A stretch of DNA of 64,000 nucleotides from assembly GCF_004919685.1 (NCBI RefSeq), contig NZ_SMYZ01000084.1:1-64000 (forward strand), read 5' to 3'. Every line of letters starts with the position of its first letter. The first letter of the stretch is position 1. The translations under genes and the position numbers were made by a program. Shown piece by piece: positions 19,669 through 28,972 of this stretch. This DNA is from Mesorhizobium norvegicum (lineage in GTDB: Bacteria > Pseudomonadota > Alphaproteobacteria > Rhizobiales > Rhizobiaceae). The notes under the pieces are model-generated. The model did no database searches. It was not told the origin of the DNA and worked only from the letters and a program-made list of their open reading frames with translations.

Positions 19669-20010
19669 CTCCAGCCATTCGGTGATGAAACTGCCGTTCT
19701 CGTGGATGTCAGTCGTTTCCAGCGGACCCGGGCCGAGATTGGTGAATTTGTGCGGCGTGTTGGCTGGAACGATCAGGATCTGGCCGGCGGACGCCTCGAT
19801 CTCCTGGTCGCCGACGGTGAACAGGCTGGTGCCCTGGCGGATGATGAAAATCTCCGCGTAGGGATGCGTGTGCAGCCGCGGACCGCCGCCGACGTCAGGC
19901 AGATAGTTGAAGATCAGGCAGGAGTTGGACCCGTAGGCGCCGCATTGCAGTTCGCCCTTCCGGCCGTCGGAGCGCACAGCCCATGTATCGCGGTCTATGA
20001 CGTGTGCCAT
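19666..20010 (-). CDS. Cupin domain protein
   Basis: 114 residues, a single small cupin barrel. Metal-ligand motif 1 is HTHPYAEIFIIRQG and motif 2 includes VPANTPHKFTN, so a divalent metal is probably bound. It could be an isomerase, a dioxygenase or a sensor; nothing visible decides. It lies 6 bases beyond the vapC stop on the same strand, which may be chance. Confidence 0.88.
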   Translation of the reverse strand: MAHVIDRDTWAVRSDGRKGELQCGAYGSNSCLIFNYLPDVGGGPRLHTHPYAEIFIIRQGTSLFTVGDQEIEASAGQILIVPANTPHKFTNLGPGPLETTDIHENGSFITEWLE

Positions 20011-20016
20011 GATCAG

Positions 20017-20436
20017 CTAACCCTTCGCCGGTAGCCAGGGATTGAACAGTTTCACGCCGGTGCCTTCAAAATCCTTCGTGTTGCGGGTCACAACCGTCAA
20101 ATTGTTGACCAGCGCGGTGGCGGCAATATAGGCGTCCCGATCAGGCCGAGGGTCCGGCACGTGGAGCGGTGCGCAGCGCAGCGCTACGGCAAGGTCGACG
20201 GGCAGTATACGCTCTGCGATTTCGGCGACCAATCCGTCGATCCAAGCGCGCAGGACGGCCGCTTTTTTCACGTCCTTTCGCGCGGCTCCCAGCGCGCCGA
20301 TCTGAGCTTCGAGAATACTGACGGCTGAAACATAAAGTTCGGTGGGATTTTTGCTCTGTGCCCAAGTGCGAACGTTCGGCTCGCATCGATCTCTTCGCCT
20401 GAGTTCGGAGATGACATTCGTATCGAGCAGATACAT
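20017..20436 (-). CDS. vapC: Type II toxin, PIN domain ribonuclease VapC
   Basis: 139 residues. The PIN acidic residues are present: LLDTNVISE (Asp5), SILEAQIG and DAYIAATA. The late motif VVTRNTKDFEGTGVKLFNPW is typical of the FitB/VapC subgroup. These toxins cut RNA, usually initiator tRNA or rRNA. Its ATG overlaps the antitoxin stop by one base (TGATG). Confidence 0.93.
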   Translation of the reverse strand: MYLLDTNVISELRRRDRCEPNVRTWAQSKNPTELYVSAVSILEAQIGALGAARKDVKKAAVLRAWIDGLVAEIAERILPVDLAVALRCAPLHVPDPRPDRDAYIAATALVNNLTVVTRNTKDFEGTGVKLFNPWLPAKG

Positions 20437-20726
20437 CAGTCGAACTCGGGAGGGCGCAGGGACAAGCTCTTGAGTTCGGGGATGTCGAAATCAAAATCCG
20501 CTTCGGGCCGATCGTCCGCCAGAACATCCGCAAGGCTTCTGAATTTTTCCGGCCTGCCGCCGCTCTTCAGCTTCTCGTATTCCTCCATTGACATCAGCAC
20601 ATGGGAAGGCTTGCCGCGGTCGGTGATGATAACCGGTCCGTTCCTGGCAGCCCGCTTGGCAAGCGCCGTGTCCTGGTTGAATTCACGGCTCGACATGATG
20701 GTGACCGTCTTCGTCGAGATGTTCAT
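20436..20726 (-). CDS. Type II antitoxin, Phd/YefM family (VapB role)
   Basis: 96 residues; GGAGGTG precedes the ATG. The N-terminal Phd/YefM DNA-binding fold reads SSREFNQDTALAKRAARNGP, then VIITDRGKPSHVLMSMEEY. The acidic C-terminal tail (DVLADDRPEADFDFDIPEL) probably wraps the toxin. It is the first gene of the toxin-antitoxin pair and is expected to repress its own promoter together with VapC. Confidence 0.93.
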   Translation of the reverse strand: MNISTKTVTIMSSREFNQDTALAKRAARNGPVIITDRGKPSHVLMSMEEYEKLKSGGRPEKFRSLADVLADDRPEADFDFDIPELKSLSLRPPEFD

Positions 20727-20748
20727 TTCAGCACCTCCATCCGGAAGA

Positions 20749-20766
20749 TGTAGACATATTGCTACA
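20749..20766. promoter_or_regulatory. Candidate antitoxin operator
   Basis: TGTAGACATATTGCTACA has 5-base inverted arms (TGTAG/CTACA) 23 bases upstream of the antitoxin ATG. It is AT-rich and in the right place for autoregulation by the toxin-antitoxin complex. Confidence 0.5.
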
Positions 20767-20986
20767 TTTAGCCAAGCCCGTCAAATTCATCGCTGTGCGG
20801 AACGCCCGCGACAATCTGCCCTTGTGCCTTGACCCGTCTGGACAAAAACGGGCTTCACGCATAAACCGAAGTCCAAATGCCGGAGGAATTCGCAAGCCTG
20901 TTCGCCATGCGCTGTCGGGTTGGCGTAATTGAGCGGGGAACAAGGCTCAGCCACCGGCACGGAAGAGGCGAAAGGATCAGGCACCC

Positions 20987-21547
20987 GTGAGCGCAACCGA
21001 CACCCAAGATCCCAACCGTCGTGATTTTCTCTACGTCGCCACCGGCATGGCCGCAGTGGTCGGCGCGGGTGCCTTCGCATGGCCGTTCATCGACCAGATG
21101 CGTCCCGACGCCTCGACGCTGGCGCTCGCCTCCGTCGAGGTCGACGTCGCCTCGCTGACGCCGGGCATGTCGCTGATCGTCAAGTGGCGCGGCAAGCCGG
21201 TCGTGGTGCGCAACCGCACCGAACAGGAAATGAAGGACGGCGAGGCGGTCAAGCTGGCCGATCTCAAGGATCCAATCGCGCGCAACGCCAATCTGCCGGC
21301 CGACGCACCGGCGACCGACGCCAACCGCACCACGCCCGGCAAGGAAGCCTGGATGGTGATGGTTCAGGTCTGCACGCATCTCGGCTGCATTCCGCTTGGC
21401 CAGGAAGGCGATTTCGGCGGCTGGTTCTGCCCGTGCCACGGTTCGCAATACGACACGGCCGGCCGCATCCGCAAAGGCCCGGCGCCCGAGAACATGGCGG
21501 TTCCGGTATTCAAGTTCATTTCCGATACCAAGATCCTTATCGGTTGA
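20987..21547 (+). CDS. petA: Ubiquinol-cytochrome c reductase iron-sulfur (Rieske) subunit
   Basis: 186 residues from a GTG. The N-terminus has a twin-arginine motif ([11 protein letters not shown]) leading into the membrane anchor. The Rieske cluster ligands are CTHLGC and CPCHGS near residues 130-155. It carries electrons from ubiquinol to cytochrome c1 in complex III of the inner membrane. First gene of petABC. AAAGGA lies 11 bases before the start. Confidence 0.97.
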   Translation: MSATDTQDPNRRDFLYVATGMAAVVGAGAFAWPFIDQMRPDASTLALASVEVDVASLTPGMSLIVKWRGKPVVVRNRTEQEMKDGEAVKLADLKDPIARNANLPADAPATDANRTTPGKEAWMVMVQVCTHLGCIPLGQEGDFGGWFCPCHGSQYDTAGRIRKGPAPENMAVPVFKFISDTKILIG

Positions 21548-21563
21548 GGCAGGGGATATTTCG

Positions 21564-22865
21564 ATGAGCGAGGGACACTCGACCTATACGCCCAAGACCG
21601 GTATCGAGCGCTGGTTCGACGCCCGCATGCCGCTGCCGCGGCTGATCTATGACAGCTTCGTCGCCTATCCGGTGCCGCGCAACCTCAACTATGCGTGGAC
21701 CTTCGGCGGCATCCTGTCGATCATGCTGGTGGCGCAGATCCTGACCGGCATCGTGCTGGCCATGCACTACACGGCCGACACCAATCTCGCCTTCGGCTCG
21801 GTCGAGAAGATCATGCGCGACGTGAATTCGGGCTGGCTGCTGCGCTACATGCATTCGAACGGCGCCTCGTTCTTCTTCGTTGCCGTCTACATCCACATCT
21901 TCCGTGGCCTTTATTACGGCTCCTACAAGGCGCCGCGCGAGCTGCTGTGGATCCTCGGCTGCATCATCTATCTCTTGATGATGGCGACCGGCTTCATGGG
22001 CTACGTGCTGCCATGGGGGCAGATGAGCTTCTGGGGCGCCACCGTCATCACCGGCTTCTTCAGCGCCATTCCGCTGGTCGGCGACTGGATCCAGCAGCTG
22101 CTGCTCGGCGGCTTTGCCGTCGACAATCCGACGCTGAACCGCTTCTTTGCCCTGCATTACCTGCTGCCGTTCATGATTGCCGGCGTCGTCGTTCTGCACA
22201 TCTGGGCGCTGCATGTCGTCGGTCAGTCGAACCCGACCGGCATCGAGATCAAGTCGAAGACCGACACCGTCGCCTTCACCCCCTACGCGACCATCAAGGA
22301 CGCGTTCGGCATGATCGTGTTCCTGTTCTTCTTCGCCTATTTCGTCTTCTACCTGCCGAACTATCTCGGCCACCCCGACAACTACATCGTCGCCAACCCG
22401 CTGAAGACGCCGGCTCATATCGTGCCCGAATGGTACTTCCTGCCGTTCTACGCGATCCTGCGCGCCATCACCTTCAATGTCGGGCCGATCAACTCCAAGC
22501 TCGGCGGCGTGCTGTGCATGTTCGGCGCCATCGTCATGCTGTTCCTGGTGCCGTGGCTCGACACCTCGAAGGTGCGCTCGGCGGTCTATCGGCCCTGGTA
22601 CAAGCTGTTCTTCTGGCTGTTCGTGGCCGATGCCATCCTGCTTGGCTGGCTGGGCTCGCAGCCGGCCGAAGGCAGCTATGTATTCATGGCGCAGATGGCG
22701 ACGCTGGTCTACTTCGCCTTCTTCCTGATCGCGCTGCCGGTGCTCGGCCTCATCGAGACGCCGCGTAGGCTGCCGAACTCGATCACCGAGGCGGTGCTCG
22801 AGAAGAACAAGGGCGGCGGCGGACATCCGACAGGCGCCACGGCCGCGCCAGAGACCAAGGGCTGA
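21564..22865 (+). CDS. petB: Cytochrome b of the bc1 complex
   Basis: 433 residues from the ATG at 21564, 17 bases after petA; a longer frame would overlap petA. It has eight membrane helices with the bis-heme histidines, the Qo-site motif [13 protein letters not shown] and the early helix sequence [18 protein letters not shown]. Catalytic core of complex III with the Qo and Qi quinone sites. Confidence 0.97.
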   Translation: MSEGHSTYTPKTGIERWFDARMPLPRLIYDSFVAYPVPRNLNYAWTFGGILSIMLVAQILTGIVLAMHYTADTNLAFGSVEKIMRDVNSGWLLRYMHSNGASFFFVAVYIHIFRGLYYGSYKAPRELLWILGCIIYLLMMATGFMGYVLPWGQMSFWGATVITGFFSAIPLVGDWIQQLLLGGFAVDNPTLNRFFALHYLLPFMIAGVVVLHIWALHVVGQSNPTGIEIKSKTDTVAFTPYATIKDAFGMIVFLFFFAYFVFYLPNYLGHPDNYIVANPLKTPAHIVPEWYFLPFYAILRAITFNVGPINSKLGGVLCMFGAIVMLFLVPWLDTSKVRSAVYRPWYKLFFWLFVADAILLGWLGSQPAEGSYVFMAQMATLVYFAFFLIALPVLGLIETPRRLPNSITEAVLEKNKGGGGHPTGATAAPETKG

Positions 22866-22892
22866 GCGGTAGAGAATCTAAGGGGATTTGGC

Positions 22893-23765
22893 ATGAAAAA
22901 GATTCTCACCTCGCTGGCGCTGCTCGGCCTTGTGGCCGCCGGCATTGGGGCAGCAGGCACTTGGGCGATCGCCGCCGAAGAGGCACACAATGCGGCCGCG
23001 CCGACACATTTCCCGATCGACGAGCCGAAGGAAATGAGCTGGAGCTTCACCGGCCCGTTCGGCACCTATGACAAGGCGCAGCTGCAGCGCGGCCTGAAGG
23101 TCTACAAGGAAGTCTGCTCGGCCTGCCATTCGATGAACCTGGTGGCGTTCCGCACGCTGTCGGACCTCGGCTATTCCGATGCCCAGATCAAGACGCTGTC
23201 GGCCGAGTACACCATCCATGACGGTCCCAACGACGCCGGCGACATGTTCGACCGTCCCGGCAAGCCGTCCGACCATTTCCCGGCACCCTTCGCCAATGAC
23301 GAAGCGGCTGCTGCCTCCAACGGTGGCGCCGCTCCGCCCGACATGTCGCTGCTGGCCAAGGCACGCGGCGTCGAGCGCGGCTTTCCGCAATTCGTCTTCG
23401 ACATCTTCACCCAGTATGACGCGGGTGGTCCCGACTATATCCACTCGCTGCTGACCGGTTATGACGAGACACCGCCCGCCGGCATGGTCATCCCGGAAGG
23501 CACCCACTACAACCCGTACTTCATGTCGGGCGTGTCGCTGAAAATGCCGAAGCCGCTGTCTGACGGCCAGGTGACCTATGATGACGGCGCGCCGCAGACG
23601 GTCGACCAGTATTCCCGCGACGTTGCGACCTTCCTGATGTGGGCGGCCGAGCCGCACATGGAAGACCGCAAGAAGACCGGTTTTCGCGTGCTGGTGTTCC
23701 TGCTTTTGTTCGGTGCGCTGGTCTATCTCACCAAGCGCAAGGTGTGGGAAGGCGTGGCGCATTAA
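22893..23765 (+). CDS. petC: Cytochrome c1
   Basis: 290 residues. A signal peptide (AAGTWAIAAEE) is followed by the heme-binding CSACH motif near residue 76. A C-terminal membrane anchor reads VLVFLLLFGALVYLTKRKVW. AAGGGG precedes the ATG. It completes petABC and passes electrons to soluble cytochrome c. A strong terminator follows. Confidence 0.97.
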   Translation: MKKILTSLALLGLVAAGIGAAGTWAIAAEEAHNAAAPTHFPIDEPKEMSWSFTGPFGTYDKAQLQRGLKVYKEVCSACHSMNLVAFRTLSDLGYSDAQIKTLSAEYTIHDGPNDAGDMFDRPGKPSDHFPAPFANDEAAAASNGGAAPPDMSLLAKARGVERGFPQFVFDIFTQYDAGGPDYIHSLLTGYDETPPAGMVIPEGTHYNPYFMSGVSLKMPKPLSDGQVTYDDGAPQTVDQYSRDVATFLMWAAEPHMEDRKKTGFRVLVFLLLFGALVYLTKRKVWEGVAH

Positions 23766-23790
23766 GCCACACAGCCAAGTGATCACAAAA

Positions 23791-23812
23791 GGGCGCCGAG
23801 AGGCGCCCTTTT
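23791..23812 (+). terminator. Rho-independent terminator of petABC
   Basis: GGGCGCC stem, GAGA loop, GGCGCCC, then TTTT. It lies 25 bases after the petC stop. Confidence 0.88.
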
Positions 23813-23893
23813 GCATTTCCAAAAGCCGGTCGTGTCACATGGCCGTCACCGCATCCGGCGATCCTGTGCTGCTCTCATCAAAGGATCGCACCC

Positions 23894-24589
23894 ATGAAAA
23901 GATATGCATCGCTCGCGGCAGGCCTGCTGCTGCTCATCGTCGGCTCGGCCGCGCAAGCGGAAGACGCCCAGCCCTTCGTCACCAACAAGGATATCGACCT
24001 GACGATGATCCTGCCGCCGCCGCCGGCAAATGATTCGGCGCAGACCAAGGCCGAACTCGGCGAGGTGCTGACGCTGCAGGTGACACGCACGCCGGAGATG
24101 GTAGCCAGCGCCGTCGCCGACGCCGACGAGAATGTCTGGCGCTTTGCCAACGTCATGGGGCCGAAGTTCAACAAGGAGACGCTGCCGAAATTCAGCGCCT
24201 TCTTCGATCGCGTGGTGGCCACCGAAGGCGCCGTCGTCGATCCGGCCAAGGATGTATGGAAGCGCCCGCGTCCGCACCAGCTTAGCGACCTCGTCAAGCC
24301 GGTGGTCAAGCTGTCGAGCTCCGGTTCCTGGCCGTCCGGACACGCCACCGTCGGCACCATGATGGGCATCATCCTGTCCGACATGGTCCCGGAAAAGCGC
24401 GCCGAGATCATGGCGCGTGCGGCTGAATACGCCCACAATCGAGAGGTCGGCGGTATCCACTATGCGTCCGACGTCGAGATGGGCAAGATTTCCGGCAGCG
24501 TCATTGCCGCGGTCCTGCTCAATCGGGACGACTTCAAGGCCGAATATGAAGCGGCCAGGGCTGAGCTTCGTTCCGATCTCGGTATGTAA
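23894..24589 (+). CDS. Secreted class A acid phosphatase (PAP2 fold)
   Basis: 231 residues with a signal peptide ending SAAQA. The PAP2/class A acid phosphatase motifs are in order: WKRPRP, SGSWPSGHAT and NREVGGIHYASD with the catalytic histidines. It is probably a periplasmic non-specific phosphomonoesterase like PhoC. Transcribed alone, with terminators before and after it. Confidence 0.92.
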   Translation: MKRYASLAAGLLLLIVGSAAQAEDAQPFVTNKDIDLTMILPPPPANDSAQTKAELGEVLTLQVTRTPEMVASAVADADENVWRFANVMGPKFNKETLPKFSAFFDRVVATEGAVVDPAKDVWKRPRPHQLSDLVKPVVKLSSSGSWPSGHATVGTMMGIILSDMVPEKRAEIMARAAEYAHNREVGGIHYASDVEMGKISGSVIAAVLLNRDDFKAEYEAARAELRSDLGM

Positions 24590-24616
24590 TCTTCGTCAGT
24601 CGGATTAGACGAGAGA

Positions 24617-24641
24617 GGGGCGCTTCGGGCGCCCCTTTTTT
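24617..24641 (+). terminator. Rho-independent terminator of the acid phosphatase gene
   Basis: GGGGCGC stem, TTCGG loop, GCGCCCC, then TTTTTT. Confidence 0.88.
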
Positions 24642-24753
24642 GTTTATGGCCAGCTCGGAAAATAGTCCGTTGGCACGGCGACAACAGGTTGATATTCGAC
24701 TAGATCAGAATGACGTTTAGTTGAATCGTCATCCTGATCTATCTCTTTGTTGA

Positions 24754-24822
24754 AGCATGATCTCTGGACAAACGGAAACCGTTTGTCCGAGAAAACCGGT
24801 TCCCACTTTTCGGGATCATGCT
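24754..24822. repeat. Palindromic GGTTCCCAC-type repeat, copy 2
   Basis: Ends AGCATGATC / GATCATGCT with the core GAAAACCGGTTCCCACTTTT. Compared with copy 1 it carries an extra internal perfect palindrome, GGACAAACGG / CCGTTTGTCC (24766-24788). It lies within the 277-base gap before the dehydrogenase gene. Confidence 0.78.
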
Positions 24823-24866
24823 CTAGCGGCGGCGAACGACTGCCCCGGCATGGTGTTTGGAATTCG

Positions 24867-26015
24867 ATGATGCGACTCAGCGACTGTCACAACTTTTCCG
24901 ATTTCCGCCGCATGGCGCAACGGCGGCTACCGGGGCCGATCTTCAACTACATCGATGGCGCGGCGGACGATGAGGTCACCTATCGCCGCAACACCGAGAG
25001 CTTCGAGACCTGCGACCTGGTTCCCAACGTGCTGCGCGGAGTGAGCGAGGTCGACATGTCGGTGACGGTCATGGGCCAGAAGCTGGCGATGCCGTTCTAT
25101 TGCTCGCCGACCGCCTTGCAGCGCCTGTTCCATCATCAGGGCGAGCGCGCTGTCGCCAAGGCCGCAGCCAAATATGGCACCATGTTCGGCGTCTCCTCGC
25201 TTGGCACCGTCAGCCTCGAGGAGGCGCGCAAGATCAGCAGCAGCCCACAGGTCTATCAGTTCTATTTCCACCGGGATCGCGGCCTCAACCGGGCGATGAT
25301 GCAGCGGGCAAAGGCGGTTGGCGTCGAGGTGATGATGCTGACCGTCGACAGCATCACCGGGGGAAACCGCGAGCGCGACAAACGCACCGGCTTTGCCATT
25401 CCCTTCAAGCTCAACCTGGCCGGAATGCTGCAGTTCGCGCTCAAGCCGGCCTGGGCGATCAACTATTTCACCCATGAGGGATTCAAGCTGCCGCAGCTCG
25501 ACGAGCATGTCGACATGGGCGGCGGCACGATGTCGATCAGCCGCTACTTCACCGAGATGCTCGACCCGTCGATGACATGGGACGACGTCGCCGAGATGGT
25601 CAAGCTCTGGTCGGGTCCGTTCTGCCTCAAGGGCGTCATGTCGGTGGAGGATGCCAGACGCGCCGTCGACATCGGCTGCAGCGGCATTGTGCTGTCGAAC
25701 CATGGCGGCCGGCAACTGGACGGCTCGCGGGCGGCGTTCGACCAGCTTGCCGAGATCGTCGATGCGGTCGGTGACAGAATAGACGTCATCATGGATGGCG
25801 GCGTGCAGCGCGGCACGCATGTGCTGAAGGCGCTGTCGCTCGGCGCCAAGGCCGTCGGCGTCGGCCGCTACTATTTGTTCCCGCTCGCGGCTGCCGGCCA
25901 GCCCGGCGTCGAACGGGCGCTTGAGCAGATGCGGGTCGAGATCGAACGCGGCATGAAGCTGATGGGCTGCAGTTCGATCGAACAATTGTCGCGCAACAAC
26001 CTCCGTTTCAGGTAA
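24867..26015 (+). CDS. FMN-dependent alpha-hydroxy-acid dehydrogenase (L-lactate dehydrogenase-like)
   Basis: 382 residues from the ATGATG at 24867; the open frame upstream runs through the palindromic repeat and is not used. The FMN barrel signatures are present: PGPIFNYIDGAADDE, SNHGGRQLDGSRA with catalytic His and Arg, and GAKAVGVGRYYLF. It oxidises L-lactate or a related 2-hydroxyacid, passing electrons to quinone, cytochrome or oxygen. The exact substrate is not fixed by sequence. Confidence 0.92.
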   Translation: MMRLSDCHNFSDFRRMAQRRLPGPIFNYIDGAADDEVTYRRNTESFETCDLVPNVLRGVSEVDMSVTVMGQKLAMPFYCSPTALQRLFHHQGERAVAKAAAKYGTMFGVSSLGTVSLEEARKISSSPQVYQFYFHRDRGLNRAMMQRAKAVGVEVMMLTVDSITGGNRERDKRTGFAIPFKLNLAGMLQFALKPAWAINYFTHEGFKLPQLDEHVDMGGGTMSISRYFTEMLDPSMTWDDVAEMVKLWSGPFCLKGVMSVEDARRAVDIGCSGIVLSNHGGRQLDGSRAAFDQLAEIVDAVGDRIDVIMDGGVQRGTHVLKALSLGAKAVGVGRYYLFPLAAAGQPGVERALEQMRVEIERGMKLMGCSSIEQLSRNNLRFR

Positions 26016-26024
26016 TCTCGAACC

Positions 26025-26570
26025 ATGAAATCCTCCCTGGAAGACACGCTGCTTGCCGCGATCCGCACCATTCCGGACTATCCCAAGCCCGGCATCCTGT
26101 TTCGCGACATCACCACGCTGCTCGGCAATGCGCGCGCGTTTCGCCGCGCCATCGACGAGCTTGTGCATCCCTATGCCGGCCAGAAGATCGACAAGATCGC
26201 CGGCATCGAGGCGCGCGGTTTCATCCTTGGCGGCGCCGTCGCCCATCAGCTCTCGGCCGGTTTCGTGCCGATCCGCAAGAAGGGCAAGCTGCCTTTCGAA
26301 ACGGTGCGAGTCGCCTACAGCCTGGAATACGGGCTGGACGAGATGGAGATGCACAAGGACGGCGTTGCTCCGGGCGAGAAGGTGATCCTGGTCGACGATC
26401 TGATCGCCACCGGCGGCACCGCGGAAGCGGCGGTCAAGCTGCTGCGCCAGATCGGCGCCGACATCCTCGCCGCCTGCTTCGTCATCGACCTGCCGGATCT
26501 CGGCGGCCGCGAGAAGCTTGAAGCGCTTGGGGTGCCGGTCCGGACGTTGATTGGGTTTGAGGGGCATTGA
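26025..26570 (+). CDS. apt: Adenine phosphoribosyltransferase
   Basis: 181 residues. Adenine salvage: adenine plus PRPP gives AMP. The PRPP loop is [17 protein letters not shown], and the N-terminal [12 protein letters not shown] and [13 protein letters not shown] are characteristic of Apt. It starts 9 bases after the hydroxyacid dehydrogenase stop, so co-transcription is possible. It is followed by a palindromic repeat. Confidence 0.97.
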   Translation: MKSSLEDTLLAAIRTIPDYPKPGILFRDITTLLGNARAFRRAIDELVHPYAGQKIDKIAGIEARGFILGGAVAHQLSAGFVPIRKKGKLPFETVRVAYSLEYGLDEMEMHKDGVAPGEKVILVDDLIATGGTAEAAVKLLRQIGADILAACFVIDLPDLGGREKLEALGVPVRTLIGFEGH

Positions 26571-26578
26571 GCCTACTC

Positions 26579-26726
26579 CCTTCTCCCCTTGTTGGAGAAG
26601 GTGGCCGAGCGAAGCTCCGTCGGATGAGGGGTGTTCCAGCGAACACCAACGCCTCATTTCTTCCAATACCCCTCAACCGTCTCGGCGCTGCGCGCCGATC
26701 CACCTTCTCCCACAAGGGGAGAAGGG
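26579..26726. repeat. Rhizobial intergenic palindromic repeat (RIME-like), copy B
   Basis: Outer arms CCTTCTCCCCTTGTTGGAG and its near complement at the right end, with inner arms around GATGAGGGGTG / CCCCTCAACC. Same design as copy A at 12957-13086 (each arm has its own hairpin) but a different inner sequence. It separates the convergent apt and MaoC genes. Confidence 0.8.
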
Positions 26727-26735
26727 AAAGTGGCG

Positions 26736-27206
26736 CTACTCCGTCTTCACCAGCACGGCGCTCTCGAACTCCAGCACCTTGTCGCCAGTCGAATCGGAAG
26801 CCTCACATCGCAGCGCCAGCAGCCGCCAGCCGGGACGCGAGGCGATCGGGCGGTGCGACAGTGCCGTGCGTGTGAAAGTGATGGTTTGCCCGGCATAGAC
26901 CGGCTTCAGCCATTTCAGGCTCTTGAAGCCGGGCGAGGGGCCGAATTCCGGCACCGGGCCGGGGCCGCTCCAGGCCGCGACCTCGGCGTCCATGCGGTTT
27001 TCCAGATTGAGTTTCATCCAGGTGGCGGCGGTATGCCAGCCGGATGCGCAGAGGCCGCCGAGCACGCTTTTCTTGGCGGCCTCCTCGTCGATATGGAAGA
27101 TTTGCGGGTCGTATTGGCGGGCGAAGGCCTTGATCGCCTCGGGCTCGAATGTGTGCGAGCCAAGCGTCGCCGTGGTGCCGATGCGGAAGAACTCGTCCAG
27201 TGTCAT
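26736..27206 (-). CDS. MaoC-like hot-dog hydratase (1)
   Basis: 156 residues, a single hot-dog fold of the MaoC type. The hydratase motif region is present (FARQYDPQIFHIDEEAAKKS, then GLCASGWHTAA). Likely an enoyl-CoA hydratase acting on an unknown acyl chain. The start overlaps the stop of the second MaoC gene by 4 bases (ATGA). The pair probably works as a heterodimer. Confidence 0.9.
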   Translation of the reverse strand: MTLDEFFRIGTTATLGSHTFEPEAIKAFARQYDPQIFHIDEEAAKKSVLGGLCASGWHTAATWMKLNLENRMDAEVAAWSGPGPVPEFGPSPGFKSLKWLKPVYAGQTITFTRTALSHRPIASRPGWRLLALRCEASDSTGDKVLEFESAVLVKTE

Positions 27207-27679
27207 GCTCGGCTCCCCGCGGCGTCGCGCGTGAGGAACATGACGGAATTCTCAAGCTCGAAGACGCTTTCGCCGCGCTGGTTGAACAACTCGCTGCGCA
27301 TGGTGACGAAGCCGAGTTGCGGCTTCGATTTCGACAGGCGCTTGGCAACAACCAGCAGGGTGCCGGTGAGCTGGTCGCCGGCCAGGACCGGTTTCTTCCA
27401 TTTGACCTGATCGACGCCGGGTGCCCCCTGGCAGGTGGAGTCCAGCAGGAAGGCATCGCACAGCATGCGCATGAACATGGCGCAGGTGTGCCAGCCCGAC
27501 GCTGCCAGCCCACCCAGAATGCTGGCCTTGCCGGCTTCTTCGTCGAGATGCATCGGCTGCGGGTCGAATTCTGTGGCGAATTCGACGATCTCGGCGGCGC
27601 TCACCAGCTTCGAGCCGAGGTCGATCGATGCGCCCTCGACGAAATCCTCATAGGCCCATGTTTTTATCTTTGCAGTCAT
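27203..27679 (-). CDS. MaoC-like hot-dog hydratase (2)
   Basis: 158 residues, paralogous to the neighbouring gene. The motif FATEFDPQPMHLDEEAGKAS has the catalytic Asp and His, followed by ILGGLAASGWHTCA. First gene of the pair, with translation coupled to the second. No acyl-CoA enzyme gene lies nearby to suggest the pathway. Confidence 0.9.
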   Translation of the reverse strand: MTAKIKTWAYEDFVEGASIDLGSKLVSAAEIVEFATEFDPQPMHLDEEAGKASILGGLAASGWHTCAMFMRMLCDAFLLDSTCQGAPGVDQVKWKKPVLAGDQLTGTLLVVAKRLSKSKPQLGFVTMRSELFNQRGESVFELENSVMFLTRDAAGSRA

Positions 27680-27806
27680 GGTCTGAAATCCGGCTCACGA
27701 ACCTGCGATCCCTATGGATCAGGGTTTCCGGATGCAGGCCGCGGCGCGTTTGGTCAAGAGATTTCTATAGCGCCACGTCGCGGCTGCGTGGCCTTTGGCG
27801 GGCGGA

Positions 27807-28781
27807 TCAGAGCCAGCCGCGGCGGCGGAAATACCAGAAGGGCAGGATCGCCGACAGCACCATCATGGCGATAGCGAAGGGATAGCCCAACTCCCATTTG
27901 AGCTCGGGGATGACGTCGAAATTCATGCCGTAGATCGAGGCGACCAATGTCGGCGGCAGGAAGATGACGGCGGCGACCGAGAAGATCTTGATGATGGCGT
28001 TCTGCTCGATCGAGATCATGCCGAGCGTCGCGTCGAGCAGAAAGGAGATCTTCTGCGACAGAAAGGTGGCGTGGTCGGCGAGCGACAGCACGTCGCGCGA
28101 CAGCGTCTTGATGCGCGCCTTGGTGTCCTTGCTCATCTTGGTGCGGGTCGAGGCATGGGCGAAAAAGCCGGCCAGGCGCTGCAGCGAGATCAGGCTGTCG
28201 CGGATCGAGGAGGCGATGTCCTCCTTGCGGCCGATGGCCTTCAGGAGTTCCTGGAAGTCGCGATTGCGCTTGGAAACCTTGGTCGATCTCGCCTCGAAGA
28301 TATCGCGCGAAATCGCCTCGATGTCGCGGCCGGCGCGCTCGAGGATATCGGCGAGACGGTCGACGATCGCCTCCAGCAGACCGATCAGGATGGTGTCGCC
28401 GCTGGTGCAGCCGGTCGCTACCTTCTCGGCGCGCTGCGGAAAGGTCTTGAAGGCCTTCGGCTCGTGGTAGCGCACGGTGATCAGCCTGGTGCCGGCGAGC
28501 ACGAAGGTGACCGGCGACATCAGGGGATCGTCGACCTCGGTCTGGGCGGGCAGGGTGGCGGTCATGAAATAGGCGCCGTCCTCGACATAGAGGCGGCTCG
28601 AAATCTCGATCTCCTCCATCTCCTCGCGCGTCGGAATGGCAACGCCGAGCCAGCTCTCGATCGTCGCTTCCTCTTCCTTTGTCGGGTTGAGCAGGTCGGC
28701 CCAGACGATGGTCTCGCTGTTTGCCAGGAGATCGTCGACGGCGCGCAGGCGGTCATTGTCCACGACGAAAGCTTTGATCAT
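27807..28781 (-). CDS. corA: CorA family magnesium/divalent cation transporter
   Basis: 324 residues from the ATG at 28781 (GGGAGA upstream); a longer frame is less likely. It has a long cytoplasmic alpha/beta funnel. Two C-terminal membrane helices follow, with the signature YGMNFD between them and basic WYFRRRGWL at the end. A pentameric Mg/Co/Ni channel of the inner membrane. Single-gene unit. Confidence 0.95.
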   Translation of the reverse strand: MIKAFVVDNDRLRAVDDLLANSETIVWADLLNPTKEEEATIESWLGVAIPTREEMEEIEISSRLYVEDGAYFMTATLPAQTEVDDPLMSPVTFVLAGTRLITVRYHEPKAFKTFPQRAEKVATGCTSGDTILIGLLEAIVDRLADILERAGRDIEAISRDIFEARSTKVSKRNRDFQELLKAIGRKEDIASSIRDSLISLQRLAGFFAHASTRTKMSKDTKARIKTLSRDVLSLADHATFLSQKISFLLDATLGMISIEQNAIIKIFSVAAVIFLPPTLVASIYGMNFDVIPELKWELGYPFAIAMMVLSAILPFWYFRRRGWL

Positions 28782-28972
28782 CGCCGGGTCTCCCTTGCTG
28801 GGGCCAAAGGGTGCGTTCAGATTGACGCGTCGTGTCGGATTGCATGGAGTGTACGGCCAATGCACCGCCCGTGCATCCGCCGCTTAGACCCGTGACATGA
28901 CAAAATCAAGACAAGCCCGGATCGGACGGGAGACAGCGCTAGCGGCTTGGAAGCCGCGTCAATGGATCGAAT

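Noticed and set aside
21537-22826. 429-residue minus-strand frame across petB
   Set aside because: petB is certain (PEWY motif, heme helices); the antisense frame has only low-complexity charged residues.
27795-28895. 366-residue plus-strand frame across corA
   Set aside because: Antisense to a CorA gene with the GMN signature and two C-terminal helices.
28941-28956. GCGGCTTGGAAGCCGC palindrome between corA and the HAD gene
   Set aside because: Loop of two bases and no T tract on either strand, so not called as a terminator.
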